The position numbers and the translations under genes were made by a program. Positions 11,925 to 22,862 of a stretch of 64,000 nucleotides of DNA are shown one piece after another. Origin of the DNA: Atopsyche davidsoni. Its lineage: Eukaryota > Arthropoda > Insecta > Trichoptera > Hydrobiosidae. A model generated the notes under the pieces. That model had not been told where the DNA came from. It did not search any database and was given only the letters and a program-made list of their open reading frames with translations. The stretch covers positions 5,238,001 through 5,302,000 of the forward strand of contig JAILWY010000029.1 in the NCBI GenBank assembly GCA_022113835.1, given 5' to 3'. Each line of letters opens with the position of its first letter. Within the stretch, counting starts at the first letter, position 1.

Positions 11925-12055
11925 CTTCCAGCGTGTTGACAGCCTCGGAGAACTGCTTGAGAGGCGTGGCGATGTCGATGAAGTCTTCCACGACCCTATT
12001 GACCACAGCCCTCTCGATGGCATTCTTCAGCTCGCACAGCTTATCTGATAGGTTC
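11925..12055 (-). CDS. Vinc: Vinculin coding exon 12 (residues 464-508)
   Basis: Encodes NLSDKLCELKNAIERAVVNR then VVEDFIDIATPLKQFSEAVN. It matches the human segment ending VSDVFSDTTTPIKLLAVAA, the start of the fourth head domain. The acceptor GTTAAAG|G is weak but phase-correct; donor GAAG|GTCAG. Confidence 0.92.
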
Positions 12056-12402
12056 CTTTAACATCAAAGTGCCGATCCATCATAAGCATATTAATTTAAA
12101 AATACATCATGATAATCAAAATATACATGACCAAGTATTCTGGTGAATCTAAATTGTGATATCGCTATTACGAATACATTTTTATGTGGCATTCATATAT
12201 AAGTTCATTGCGCAAACACGTCATTGGTTTCAATTGTTAATAAACCCTGTGGTTCATTTTGTATTGACATATATGACATGTACAATTGATATTTATTTTG
12301 AAATAATTATTGGCACAGCCTCTTTGGTAACGTAAGGACTGGTCGTGAGGAAAATAACTCTGGAAGAAGAACTGAACTGAAGATAAGATACAATGGTATT
12401 AC

Positions 12403-12539
12403 CTGGTGATCTCCTTGGCCTCAGCTGAGTCGCCCTGGCCACGAACGCACAGCTCTCCTAGCTTGTTGGACAGCCGCTGCACCTCCCCACACAGCTGCAG
12501 AATCTCCGACTTCTCGTGGCCCTGAAGTCCATTGGCGAT
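12403..12539 (-). CDS. Vinc: Vinculin coding exon 11 (residues 419-464)
   Basis: Encodes IANGLQGHEKSEILQLCGEV then the helix NKLGELCVRGQGDSAEAKEI. The ELCVRGQGDS loop matches human DLAARGEGESPQ. Acceptor TTTCAG|A, donor CCAG|GTAAT; 137 nt. Confidence 0.95.
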
Positions 12540-12798
12540 CTGAAAGCATATTCAATATTTAAATACCGCTCAACACAAATATTTTCGATTACTAAATCGA
12601 GATTAAGTAACAAAAAAAATTATCCAATCACATCAGAGCAAGTTGACATAACCACTGCGTCATTTCAGCATTGATTTAACATTATTTTTTAAAAAGTATT
12701 AATTATGTTAGAATGTAGTTTTGTGAAAGTTTCGAAATTCGTTACGATTTCACTAAGCATTATACATAGTTAGTTTTCCATGGTGTATTCACTCGTAC

Positions 12799-12901
12799 CT
12801 TTTGCCCTTGTGCCACGATGGTGCTGATGGCCTTCTGCCCCTCGGTCCTGGTGAGAGGGTCGGCGCTGGGATTCAGCAGCCACTTGTGAGCCGTCTCCAA
12901 T
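12799..12901 (-). CDS. Vinc: Vinculin coding exon 10 (residues 384-418)
   Basis: Encodes RLETAHKWLLNPSADP... to IVAQGQK. This is the second WL-NP repeat, corresponding to human KIEQAQRWIDNPTVDD. Acceptor TTGCAG|A, donor AAG|GTACG; 103 nt, ends phase 0. Confidence 0.95.
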
Positions 12902-13130
12902 CTGCAACTCATTAAACCGCATATTTCTTATCATACTCTACTTTTACACAATTTAACCAAAAATCGTCATCAAGCAAAGTGGTGAAAATGTTATATTAGT
13001 GGAAAACCCCTTTCATGATCATCCAGACCCCTAAAGCGAAGAGTTTTTTAAAGCCTGCTACAGTTCTATCATGTCGGCAGGCTAATCACTGATCCACGAT
13101 AGGGTTTTTAAAAATTGGTCTTAAGCTTAC

Positions 13131-13240
13131 CGTCCTTGAAGTGTCTTGGAGCCCTGCAGCTCCACGTCCTTGATGCCCTCGTTGACGGCTCCCATCAGGT
13201 CCGAGATCTTATTGCGGATCTGGCTAGCGAGTTCCATAGC
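13131..13240 (-). CDS. Vinc: Vinculin coding exon 9 (residues 348-384)
   Basis: Encodes AMELASQIRNKISDLMGAVN then EGIKDVELQGSKTLQG. This is the closing helix of repeat 1 plus a linker to repeat 2, and here the protein lacks the extra repeat present in human vinculin. Donor ACG|GTAAGC; 110 nt. Confidence 0.93.
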
Positions 13241-13382
13241 CTGAAATCAAATTCAATTTCATGAAACACCCTGTAGTTTCAAGCTGTTTGAAAAAATTTG
13301 ACTCACTCTCACTTAAATATCATACTAGGCAGAGACCACATATAGTCACAATAAAATATAAAATTAAAAGATGGTGTCTTAC

Positions 13383-13571
13383 CTGTGGTGATGAGCCATG
13401 CCCCTGATCGCGCAGGTCAGCAAGTGAATCTAGTGCTCGTCTCAGATCCCGTGCACACGCTCGCACGTGTTCAGCGTGTGGAGGTGAGAAACGTTCAGCA
13501 CAGCGCTCGGCTGCTGACAGCGCAGCGCGCAGGGCTCGCTCTCCGGGAGCCCCGCGAGGAGCATCCGGGTC
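13383..13571 (-). CDS. Vinc: Vinculin coding exon 8 (residues 285-347)
   Basis: Encodes DPDAPRGAPGERALRAALSA through DSLADLRDQGHGSSPQ. This is the vinculin repeat pattern (WL-DP, an alpha-helix, then the DLR-QG-GSSP loop). Unusually GC-rich. Acceptor TTCAAG|G, donor CAG|GTAAG; 189 nt, phase 0. Confidence 0.95.
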
Positions 13572-13679
13572 CTTGAAAATAACATGTATTCAAGTTATTG
13601 TTCTCAAATTGTCAATAATGCTTTCCAAGGAGTGATGAAAAATTCTAGTGATTTCTAGTGAAATAAGAGTGATTCTTAC

Positions 13680-13797
13680 ATTGAGCCACTCGTTGGAGAT
13701 ATTGAGTTTGCTGATGAGTTGATTCTGCAGGTTCTTAAGCAGAGAGAGGCTGTCTTGCTCACTGTCCTGCTCGTCGTACGTGGTCAGCTGGAGGACT
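13680..13797 (-). CDS. Vinc: Vinculin coding exon 7 (residues 245-284)
   Basis: Encodes VLQLTTYDEQDSEQDSLSLL then a helix ending in NEWLN, the start of the first WL-type repeat (human KGWLRDP). Acceptor TTTCAG|A, donor AAT|GTAAGA; ends in phase 0. Confidence 0.93.
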
Positions 13798-13953
13798 CTG
13801 AAACACAGCAATAAATAAGCCACCTGCCGATTGTCCACAACAAATGCCGGATGAATAAAAATTGTGGTCACTTTTGTCATTTCACGTTTAAGTTGTTCAA
13901 TTTATTTTATATTCATATAATATTAGAAATTATGCATTATTTTTCAATCCTAC

Positions 13954-14035
13954 CTGATGATTTCGTGGATTTCATTGGCCATCCTAGTTGAGAGGTAGTT
14001 TCTATTTTCAGACGCCTCGTCAATTCCTTTTCCAC
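13954..14035 (-). CDS. Vinc: Vinculin coding exon 6 (residues 218-245)
   Basis: Encodes GKGIDEASENRNYLSTRMAN then EIHEIIR, aligned with human [29 protein letters not shown]. Acceptor TTGCAG|G, donor TCAG|GTAGG; 82 nt. Confidence 0.95.
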
Positions 14036-14183
14036 CTGCAAGTAACAATAGGGTTATATTTTCAGTAAGAAAGTGTGCAAACCACTAGACCAAAAGACAG
14101 GGGAGGAACATGAAATTACTCTGTATGGAATTGAAGGAGCCGTGTAGTTATTATATTGTTCACAATTAGCAAACAGTGTTTAC

Positions 14184-14418
14184 CTTCGCTCAGGATGTGG
14201 ATGTAGATCTTCATGGAGCAGATGAGGATGGGCGCCAGTGTCTTAACCTGGTCGAGACAGCGAGCAAGGGTGTCGGCGTGAGCGCGGTGTGTGAGCTCTG
14301 TTGCACGTGCTGACACCTCCCGTGCCACGCGGCTCAGTGACGGACTCAGATCGCGCAGGAACTGCACCAGGTCTTCCATGGAGTCTATCACCTCCGCCAC
14401 AGCCAGATAATCCAGAAC
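14184..14418 (-). CDS. Vinc: Vinculin coding exon 5 (residues 140-218)
   Basis: Encodes VLDYLAVAEVIDSMEDLVQF..., aligned with human ILEYLTVAEVVETMEDLV, through ELTH and TLAPILICSMKI. Acceptor TTACAG|G, donor GAAG|GTAAA; 235 nt. Confidence 0.95.
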
Positions 14419-14615
14419 CTGTAATAAATCAAGTCATTGAAATAATAGTACGATCCTCATTCTAAAAAGTGAATTTTTATTTTATAGTGGACTTTTGTAC
14501 AAATTATTTCATATAAAACAACAAGCAAGCATTATTGAAAAGAAGTTTAAGCACAAACTATGTTTTCCACAAATTTACGTTTCATCTATAAATATATAAA
14601 CGGTTATATTTATAC

Positions 14616-14721
14616 CTTTTTGCATTCTCGTACTATCTTCCTGACTTCGGATTCATCAAAGCACAGCAGAAGGGCTGATGTTCCTTGCAAGATGCCTCGA
14701 GAACCCTCAATCAGTTTTTTT
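14616..14721 (-). CDS. Vinc: Vinculin coding exon 4 (residues 104-139)
   Basis: Encodes [19 protein letters not shown] then [15 protein letters not shown], matching human [29 protein letters not shown]. The seven A residues at its start follow a TTGCAG acceptor; donor AAG|GTATA. Confidence 0.95.
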
Positions 14722-14835
14722 CTGCAAAAAATTATAAAAAACAATCAGTACTGGAACTATTAGTTTAAGTACAACTCTTAACAGCCTAACCAATTCATCC
14801 CTTGCAGCGTCCTACGTTGTCAACTAGTTGAATAC

Positions 14836-14981
14836 CTGGCTGGGCCGCTGTAGGGGTCGTCTCGGAGCATGGCAGAGGCGTCCTGTAGCAGACCGGCTGC
14901 TCCTTCCACGCGGCGCAGCGCCGCGGGCATTTCCTGACGCAGGACCTGGTCGTCCGATGAGTCGATGGTCTCGTGACCCAC
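14836..14981 (-). CDS. Vinc: Vinculin coding exon 3 (residues 56-104)
   Basis: Encodes VGHETIDSSDDQVLRQEMP... to DDPYSGPA, matching the human segment that contains DQILKRDMP and SDPYSVPAR. Acceptor TTTCAG|G, donor CCAG|GTATT; 146 nt, leaving two bases of an Arg codon. Confidence 0.95.
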
Positions 14982-15044
14982 CTGAAAGATTAAGTGGATC
15001 ATCAATGTTGGATATAAAGAAAGCAAACACAAATTTCCCATCTA

Positions 15045-15352
15045 TCTACTATAATAATAGCCATTGTGTGTTTATTTGTATGTTTGTATGTATGTTTCAT
15101 TTTTCCGTTCTGTATAGAATATCTTAAAAGATACAACGCTGATTTTTTGCACATAAGTTAAGTAAATTTTTCCGCAGCTATGTGCCGAATTTCAAGACGA
15201 TAGGATAATATTTTCATTCATAAACTTTAAAATATGCTTTAGCTAAACTTTAATTATATAATTCACTTCTTCGCCGCGAGATGTCGTTCACCGCGAGAAT
15301 TTAGACGCATCGTTCATCAAATTCGTCATTTTGTGACGGGCTACATTACTAG
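15045..15352 (+). mobile_element. Non-autonomous Helitron, 308 bp (vinculin intron 2)
   Basis: Begins TCTACTATAATAATAGCC after host A and ends CATTACTAG before host T. Eleven bases before the CTAG end is a CGTCA-loop-TGACG hairpin, the usual Helitron 3' structure. A second copy lies inverted at 22863-23270. Confidence 0.8.
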
Positions 15353-16266
15353 TTAATATATAATAAAGACAATTGCTTAGGAAATGAATTTATTGGTTTT
15401 TACTCTTACGACTAAAAAATAAATAAAGATATTATATATGAAGATTCTTTCTTGCGACTTTAACGGCATAGCGAGTGTGAGGGCGTTAGAAAGATTGACA
15501 TTTGAATAATAAAAAATGCAATAGAATAATCATCAATAATATTTCTTATTTATCGTCTGATGCCTTTTTGGAATAGATAAATAAGAACGTCACTTGTCAC
15601 TTCTGGGAGATGTCTTTGGTAGTCAGGGGAGGCGTGTGGACGTGGCGGGTGAATGTCTCAATACAAACAAACAGAAAAGGGGGAATATACTCACTTTAAA
15701 CCAAAATAGACATCTGGCGAGCAACGTCTTGCAGCAGATCTCTAAGCAAGTCGCCAGGTTTGTCAAGCCGTGTCGCAGGGGTTCAATACCACGGGGACAT
15801 TCTCAACGGGGGGACGTGGCTTGTTTCACTTTTAATTAAATATTAAGCATCGTATTTATCCGATTGGCTGCGACAAGACTTTTTTAATTTGTAATAACAA
15901 CAAATATGAATAGCCAAATCGCTAGAAGACCTATACAAAAGTACAATAAAGTGATAATTTATAATATTTTTTTTGCAAAAATCGCACATCAGATCAGTTT
16001 TTTATCTTCTGTTTGAGCCTTGGAGGCGTTAAAATCAAGGTCAATGGAAATGTGTTGCACAAATAAAACTGTTTTATTATTTACAAGCGTTTTTGCCTCT
16101 TAAACCTCGTTACACAGTCATTTGCTCCTAATACTCTTATTTTTATTGAACGGTTCAATGACTCGGGCGTAAATATTGTAAAAATCACTACAAAGTCACA
16201 AATCGCCAAAAAGTATTGGCATCAAATTTTCGAACACACTATTGTTCCATTTTTAAACTGCGAAAT

Positions 16267-16324
16267 TTGGAATTTGGAATTACGGAGCCGCGACGCGTGA
16301 CATTCGATATTCGAAATACGACCG
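16267..16324. repeat. Diverged direct repeat with 17005-17062
   Basis: Shares GAATTTGGAA, GACGCG and TTCGATATTCGAAAT in the same order and orientation. Element type unknown. Confidence 0.5.
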
Positions 16325-18182
16325 CCTCTCTCTTGTTCCGACGCGCGAAAATCGTCATTTGTCTATGGTTTGGAAAATAACACCGTAAATAATTTAAAAG
16401 AAGAGAATTTAGACAAAGGGGACGTTGAAAATTATTTCGAGACAGATGCTTTGATTTTTGTTGCATAGATAAGATTAAAAAAAATATACATATATAAAAA
16501 AATATACGCTTCGGTTAACTTTAACACGCATTTAAGAAAAGATACGAGTGAAAATAATTTTAAAAGGAAGGAAACACGTAAACAGTGAAATGCTTAAAAA
16601 AAAGTGGTCGCGCATAAACATACACCGTGTTTCGATACCCACAAAGTATAAATTATTATTAATATTAGTGAAAAATGATTATTAATCCCTATACGACTAC
16701 TACTATATAACAATATGAATGTGAATTTATTAAAATGTTTGAATGCTTAAAAAAAAAAATAGAATCTCTTTAATAGGACGAAGTCATAACTTGTTACAAT
16801 ACTGTATATAATAATTAAGAGAAAATAGGAAAAAAAAAACTTACAGATAAGTTACATTAAAAAAAATTCTACACAAAAACATGTTCAAAAAAAAAATATT
16901 AGCGCCTGATTGACGGAGCACTTCCGCTTCCTTTTGAAACTTTGAATTTGGAATTGCGATTAAAGTTTTCGTTCTTTTTTCGAAATTGTTGAAATTTTGA
17001 AATTTTGAATTTGGAACGGCCCTCCGTTATGACGCGCGACGTTCGATATTCGAAATCCGACTGGATACTTCGCGTCCTCCGGGCCATGGGCTCGGGCGGG
17101 GGGCGAGTCGTTATTTACGGCCCGTCCATGTCTCGGCATCACCGGAGAAGGCGCAAATAGCCGCCGGCTCGGAGACAACGATCGAGGGCTGACCTCTCGT
17201 CAATCACGCATCTCGAAATGCAGAAACGGGGTGTTTTAAAAAAGTGATAATAACTGAAAAAGGAGTTGTCTCCCTCTAACAGTGCAGTCCTCCACCAGCA
17301 TAAACCAAACCTAGCTGGCTAGCTGTTTTGTTGCTACGGGTGTAGAGGACTAGCCGAACGGTTAGGAGGATACAATTATTTTGTTATAGTAAGTACTTCT
17401 TCGCGAAAACGATCACACACACAAATGTTCGTGATCTTCTAGCCATTTTGGATATTGACGTTTGAATACAGAATGTTACAAACTAAACCAGTCTATCGCG
17501 GATACGACTGGGTACAAGCGTATATTTATTACTATTTGTCTGTACTACTAAATAAAAATGTAAAAACACCATCTACGATTCCTTTTGTGGCTTTTGAGAC
17601 AACGCGTATTTATTAGTTTTAGTTTCCCCTGTGGCAACCCTAATAGAGACGCCCATAGACACGTATGGTGTATTTCTGGTAACGCTAAGGTCAAAGACCC
17701 TAATTACGAAATTTAACTGCAGCGAGTTATGCTTGCAACTTCGTTTGCAATGCGAATGGCCTTGGATATTTTTTGGGCGAAACAACACTAAATAGATATT
17801 AAAAAAAGATTCGTTATAATTTGTTACATAATTTGTTAATTCACAAGCCGTGTTGAAGTGTTCCAACGTTTCGGCTCCGGTACAACCAAAAAATAAATTT
17901 ATCTATCGTACCGAAATCGTTACGCCTTGGCAGGGAAAATTCCTTCACGAAGCAAACAAATAAAAATAGAGAAATTGATATATAAACTATCATAGATCTG
18001 TATCAAAAAAAAAAAAAATAGATTTTATCTTTTAAATATATCACTTAATTATTAAGATAACTGATTTCAAAGCAGAATAAAATCTGCCGATTATTTGATT
18101 TCTCCGCGACCGAAAGACACTCGAGCGCAGAAAATCTGATTCTACAAACCACACTACTCTTCAAGAGTAGAAAACGTTGGAA

Positions 18183-18390
18183 AACTGCCTCGTGGTCCAG
18201 TGGTTAGCACACCCGCTAGCCAATTGTGGTGTCAGTATTGTGCACACACTAAACATACATGTGTTAAAAATGCGGATTCAAATTCTAGACGAGGGTTCGT
18301 ATCTCATCTGTGGCTCGAATAAGCATATTGAGGACTCTTCCCGCGATAGGCATACGAGCGTGCTAACCACTGATCCAAGAGGCGTGTTTG
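18183..18390. mobile_element. Two tRNA-like SINE heads in inverted orientation
   Basis: Plus strand 18183-18210 has the A-box-like TGGTCCAGTGGTTAGCAC, and GGTTCGTATCTC near 18293 resembles a B box. On the minus strand, 18352-18388 reads CTTGGATCAGTGGTTAGCAC, the same head inverted. This suggests two nested or head-to-head SINE fragments in vinculin intron 2. Confidence 0.55.
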
Positions 18391-18565
18391 TATGCGATGA
18401 GTTGCCAAATCGTTGTTTGACGTTCTCTCGGCGAGAAAGTTGTCCAGGGTAGATTAACACATCAATCATCATAATCACCACTCGATGGTCATTAAAAATC
18501 TGGAGGCTTCTGAGGGGGTTGAAATGGCCCAGGGGGGGAGGGTTCCGAGGATGCTGTGCACCTAC

Positions 18566-18673
18566 CTTGACGAGGTTGTTGACGGCGTGGGAGACTGCCT
18601 GCACGGGCCTGTTGAGGTCCGGCATGGCGTTGCCATCTTCGGCTTCCTCATGGAGAATGACCAGCCGAGAGAC
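18566..18673 (-). CDS. Vinc: Vinculin coding exon 2 (residues 20-55)
   Basis: Encodes [14 protein letters not shown]... to NNLVK, aligned with human residues 20-56. It carries the alanine (A49) at the talin-binding surface. Acceptor TTCGCAG|G, donor AAG|GTAGG; 108 nt, phase 0 at both ends. Confidence 0.95.
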
Positions 18674-19399
18674 CTGCGAAGCAACAAAACACGTTAAGCA
18701 TACACACCAGAAAAGTAACACACCTGTGCAAAGTAAAATAAACATCCGCGACAAACGCGTTTATTTTGCAATACTCCACATTTAAACAACAAATATAAAC
18801 AATGCGATACGATATTCTACTCGAGAAATATGGCGGGTCTTATGGGCTCTATTTGCTCAAGGCACTATATTTTAAAATCAGAGTGGTATGGCTTCTGTCT
18901 TGCATGATGCTTGAGGAGCTGGAGCAGAGTGTGTACAGAAGTCCAGATATTTGCAAGGGAGATCGTACCGGGGGACAGGATCACAAGGTGAGACCTTCAT
19001 CATGCACGATGCTTGAATACCAATTCGATCGTCTAGCCGTCGTGTCGCGCTCCATTAGTTTCAATACGGCATTAATTAATGAAATCAATGGGATCGCCAT
19101 TGTGGAATTAAGCCAATAAAAATATCAATAAACGCGACCGCGCCGAGACAATGGCTGAAACGAATTGTGTAATACTTTAATCAATAATTTTTCCTATCCC
19201 TTGCGGCCTTTTACTCTAACGGAGCAGTGCGGATAGTTGAAACGAGGTTGAAGCCCAAAAACGAGAATTCTCCTAGCGTGAATACAATACAACCCGAACG
19301 TGAGAAACGAGCCCAAAGACAATAATTTCACAGCGAAAATATCTATATTATTATATTTTTTTAATTCAATAGCAGCAATTGTTGTTTTTCTTCTCACAG

Positions 19400-19600
19400 A
19401 GGAGATATCGCGCTGTCATCAAGCGGGACTGTTTTCTTTCAATTTTTCATATCGCGCTCCGTCTCGCTCGCACCTACGCGCGAACAATGCGACTGGAGCT
19501 AGCCGTCTCTGTCTGCCGCCAATCAAGCCCAAGAAAACAGTGGAGCGACAACGCGAGAGAGGCGAGCGAGCTCATTATTTTATTACTGTGAAATAAACAC
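19400..19600. promoter_or_regulatory. CpG-containing patch in vinculin intron 1
   Basis: GC and CpG content jumps locally (CGCGCTCCGTCTCGCTCGC-type runs), with no open frame that I recognise. Possibly part of the same regulatory region as 20340-20720. Confidence 0.25.
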
Positions 19601-19879
19601 TGAAATTTGAAATTTTTGATTTTAAATTATTATATTCTCCTCGCTCAAATTCAAATTGATCTGTTTCATTTTAACAACTCTATGCTTAGTTGAGAAATAT
19701 TTAATAATTTTAAAATAACTGAAACATGCATAAACCGGATCATATAAATAATTTTCTGTAATTTTTCACTAATTCTGGACACGTTTCAAACTAAACGTAG
19801 AGGCAGTACAATATTTAATTGGCATAATAAGTACGTTGTTTCACTTACAGGATATGATTGTTAAAAATTCTTAATAAGT

Positions 19880-19952
19880 GATTCGTTGGTATAATTGGTA
19901 ATGCACCGGCTATGTAAGCATGGTGATGTGGGTTCAAATCCCACACAAATCA
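19880..19952 (+). pseudogene. tRNA-Thr(UGU)-like pseudogene or SINE head
   Basis: Folds as a 73-nt cloverleaf. The acceptor is GATTCGT/ACAAATC (6 of 7 pairs), the D arm GTAT/ATGC with GG in the loop, and the T arm GTGGG-TTCAAAT-CCCAC is perfect. The anticodon loop TATGTAA has TGT at the anticodon position, but U33 is A and the stem CCGGC/GCATG has two mismatches. A functional parent would have CCGGC/GCCGG. Degenerate, so probably a pseudogene. Confidence 0.6.
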
Positions 19953-20339
19953 CGATGATATTTTTCTAAGAGTTTCTTTAATCAATTTTCAACATTTAAA
20001 AAAATGTACTTAATCATTATTAAACGTAGTGGACTTGAATGCTTCTCATCGAGTGCCTACTACCTCCGATATGAGAATAGACTCCATGTTTTTATAATGC
20101 CCGAGCTAGGATATTTCCCATTGATTTAAATTATTCAGTTTAAACATAAGAGACAAGGAAATTGAGATTTGAATATGAAAAACATTTCTAGAGGTTTTTT
20201 TTGTTTTTTTAAGTATTGTGATTTTAGTCTTCCGACTTCTTCGGCACTATTGCCCGCGGCAAACATGACCTATAACCGATTTGGAATCAGCCACTAGTGT
20301 CCCTTTATTTCGGTTGTTTTTTTTTAATGGCATAGCTTA

Positions 20340-20720
20340 AAGCTCGCTACAATTCGGTCGTGCGTTGTGTCGCAGCGCGTGGCGAGGGTTTGCCTCTTCC
20401 GAAAGACGAAGTTCGCGATGACGTCACGGACCTCTCAGCTCGGCGCTCCCCTATCATCTCAATCTAAAAACAAGCGGCCAGGTTGGAAACTCGGAGCGGC
20501 GCGCCGGAAACGGCGGCTCTAAAATTAAACCGCGCCGATGTGATTGGTCAGGTTTTTGCGGCTTCCGGTGCGGCTGCAGCTCCATGCATTCGCTCGCCAA
20601 CCGACAGCCGACACGTAACTAGCCAGGGGGGTCCCTTTCGTTTTTTTTTGGGTGTTTTAAGCCCTTCGCACACGACGCGAGACAACTTGCGACCGACTGA
20701 CCGACGTGATTGCTAATCAG
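20340..20720. promoter_or_regulatory. CpG-rich block with CRE and CCAAT in vinculin intron 1
   Basis: About 380 bp rich in CpG in an otherwise AT-rich intron. It carries a palindromic CRE TGACGTCA at 20419-20426 and ATTGG (inverted CCAAT) at 20543-20547. Candidate alternative promoter or enhancer of vinculin. No TATA or first exon with a convincing start was identified. Confidence 0.4.
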
Positions 20721-20828
20721 TCGCACGAATTCGACTTCTAAGAATATGTGATCAAGTCTTGCTGAGTTAAAACAGGCACTGCCATCTGCAACTAAGGAGG
20801 GTGGCTTCATTATGTCCTTTCACGAATA

Positions 20829-20870
20829 CAGTAATACCCCGCTTTACGCGGTTTCACTATAACGCGAATT
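20829..20870 (+). mobile_element. Possible pogo/Tigger-type terminus
   Basis: TA followed by CAGTAATACCCCGCTTTACG resembles terminal repeats of pogo/Tigger elements. The matching other end was not found, so it may be a solo or truncated end. Confidence 0.3.
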
Positions 20871-21465
20871 TCTATGTATGAACATAATGTAGTCATTGAC
20901 TTCACTTAACAATCAAAAACAGCGTTGGGTGTTATGAACGTACTTTACATGAACGTAAAAGAAACGCTACCCAAAAGACAATAGATGTATTTTTCAGTAA
21001 AAATAACATGTAATACTGCATAAAGCGTTCTTAGAATTAAAGTGATTGATTCAAATGGTACATCATACAAAGAAGTCAGAAACTGGGGATGCAAGCCACT
21101 CCATGTTATATCCAAAATCCATCGAGACACCAAACTTAAAACAATCCACGAAGTCATCACGGATCTGGCAGATTATTTTCATAATTCCAACCCCACCATC
21201 AATGCACCCCTCGATTACAACCTCGGTAAACCTTTCTGGTGACACACGTTACCTAGTAAATGGAAAGCGTCAAAGGAGTCACTATATCATGTTCCGGCCG
21301 AAAAGGCCCAACAATAAGAAGTCAGAATGTTTGAGATAGGTGTGGCATAATGGCGTGTCGTGTTGCGTGAGGAACCTGCTAGGGGACAGGACCACATGAT
21401 ATGGACTATTGCTGAGGCTCGAAGAGGAAGAGCAGGATCAGAACTATGATTTTGAGTCAATAATA

Positions 21466-21525
21466 TATATATATATATTTTAAAGTTATTTATTATTCAC
21501 ACACCGACATAAAATATGGCGCACC
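21466..21525. mobile_element. Truncated end of a second copy of the palindromic MITE
   Basis: Carries the same terminal sequence ending GGCGCACC, 19 bp before the full element. Together they form a near-perfect short hairpin (21493-21577). Confidence 0.7.
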
Positions 21526-21543
21526 CTGTATATAAATATAGAA

Positions 21544-21902
21544 GGTGCGCCATATTTTATGTCGGTGTGTGAATATTAAATAGCATTAAAAAAAAGGAAT
21601 AGATTTCTATATATAAGGTATTTTTATTTAATTTCGCCCGTAACAATTTATTTGAATTAATTTTTGAATACAACATCATTCAAGTGGCCGCCTTTATTGG
21701 CCAAAGCAAAATGTGCCCTTTTTAGTGAAATTTTCCTTTGGTCAATAAAGGCGGCCACTCGATCGATGTTGTACTCAAAAACTAATTCAAATAAATTGTA
21801 AAGGGCCAAATTAAATTAAAAAAACCTTATATATATATAGAAATATGTTGCTTTTTTAAAAGCTATTTATTATTCGAACACCGACATAAAATATGGCGCA
21901 CC
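21544..21902. mobile_element. Palindromic MITE, 359 bp with about 180-bp inverted arms
   Basis: Begins GGTGCGCCATATTTTATGTC and ends with its inverse. The arms stay complementary almost to the centre near 21720, including TGGCCGCCTTTATTG. No transposase is inside. Confidence 0.8.
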
Positions 21903-22789
21903 CTGACTATAGTGTAGAAGGAACCGGGGACCCACTACACTATTTTCCTCTTAGAAAACCATGAACACTGAATCAGCGTAAATTCGTCGCCAACCTCCTC
22001 TAAGAAAATACACGCGACGACGAAGAAGATATATATATATATATATTTTTTGTGTAGTTTGGCAAAAGTTCTTTGACTCCGCGCCGCTCCCGCAAATCAT
22101 TTCAAACGCCATAAAAAAAAAAAAAAAACAAACGGTAAAAAGTTATTTCCGCCGACAGGTGAGGGTGGGGCGCCCCGGCCTCGCCGAAACGACAGCCGCT
22201 TTCCCGTTTGATTGAAAATTCACACGGAGGGGCGGCGCTCCCACAATGCTCGGACCCTGGAGAACCCGCCGTGAGACGCAGGGGTACCCGAACCCTGGTC
22301 CCCGAAGCGCGCCGAAGGACCCTCACGATCCTCAGCAGCCAGAGGTGCTCTTCGAGAAGTCAACGCCCATGAATATAAAAAAAAAAACGCCTCCGCATCA
22401 TTGTCCGCGGTTCCGCAACATTCTCGCCTATAATACCAAAAACAGATGCAAATTCACGAAATACGGCAATACCGATTCACACTCTTGTCAATGCAATGTG
22501 CGACAGCGTGGTTTAAATTGTAGTACTGCGTTCAGCATGAGCTGACATGGACAGCTGTTTGGATATCAAAGAAGTCCCCTTGAACATCCACAGGACGTGC
22601 TATCGATTGAGTCGGAAGTCACAAGTGAGAGGACGTTCTTCGAGAACAGCAGTTGGCCGGAGTACCTGGTCAGCGAGGTCCGAGCGATGTACTGGAAATA
22701 GACGGCGGCATTGCGAAACCGGTTCCGAAGACCAACCTGACCGACCTGCCTCCGCACGCGCTGGACACGCATCCAATATATATATATAT

Positions 22790-22862
22790 ATCACGCTGAA
22801 GAGCTCCACACGCGACAAATTCTCATAAGTCACGCGAGACACACTTAATTCATATTTATATA
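22790..22862. repeat. 73-bp direct repeat, left flank of Helitron
   Basis: Matches 23272-23344 with a single visible mismatch (AAATTC versus AAGTTC). It abuts the Helitron end at 22863. Confidence 0.9.

Larger units (their letters stand above)
14982..18565 (-). other. Vinculin intron 2
   Basis: 3.6 kb. It holds a Helitron (15045-15352), a pair of related segments (16267-16324 and 17005-17062, both with CGATATTCGAAAT), a GC-rich patch (about 17040-17180) and inverted tRNA-like SINE heads (18183-18390). No exon is recognised. Confidence 0.6.

Noticed and set aside
18802..19119. 105-codon open frame on the plus strand in vinculin intron 1
   Set aside because: No recognisable domain, no splice context, antisense within an intron; probably chance or transposon debris.
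21042..21339. Overlapping open frames near the palindromic MITE
   Set aside because: Considered as transposase remnants, but no catalytic motif could be identified.
22246..22545. Plus-strand open frame MLGPWRTRRETQGY...
   Set aside because: Compositional (Arg/Pro-rich from a GC patch) with no domain or splice support.
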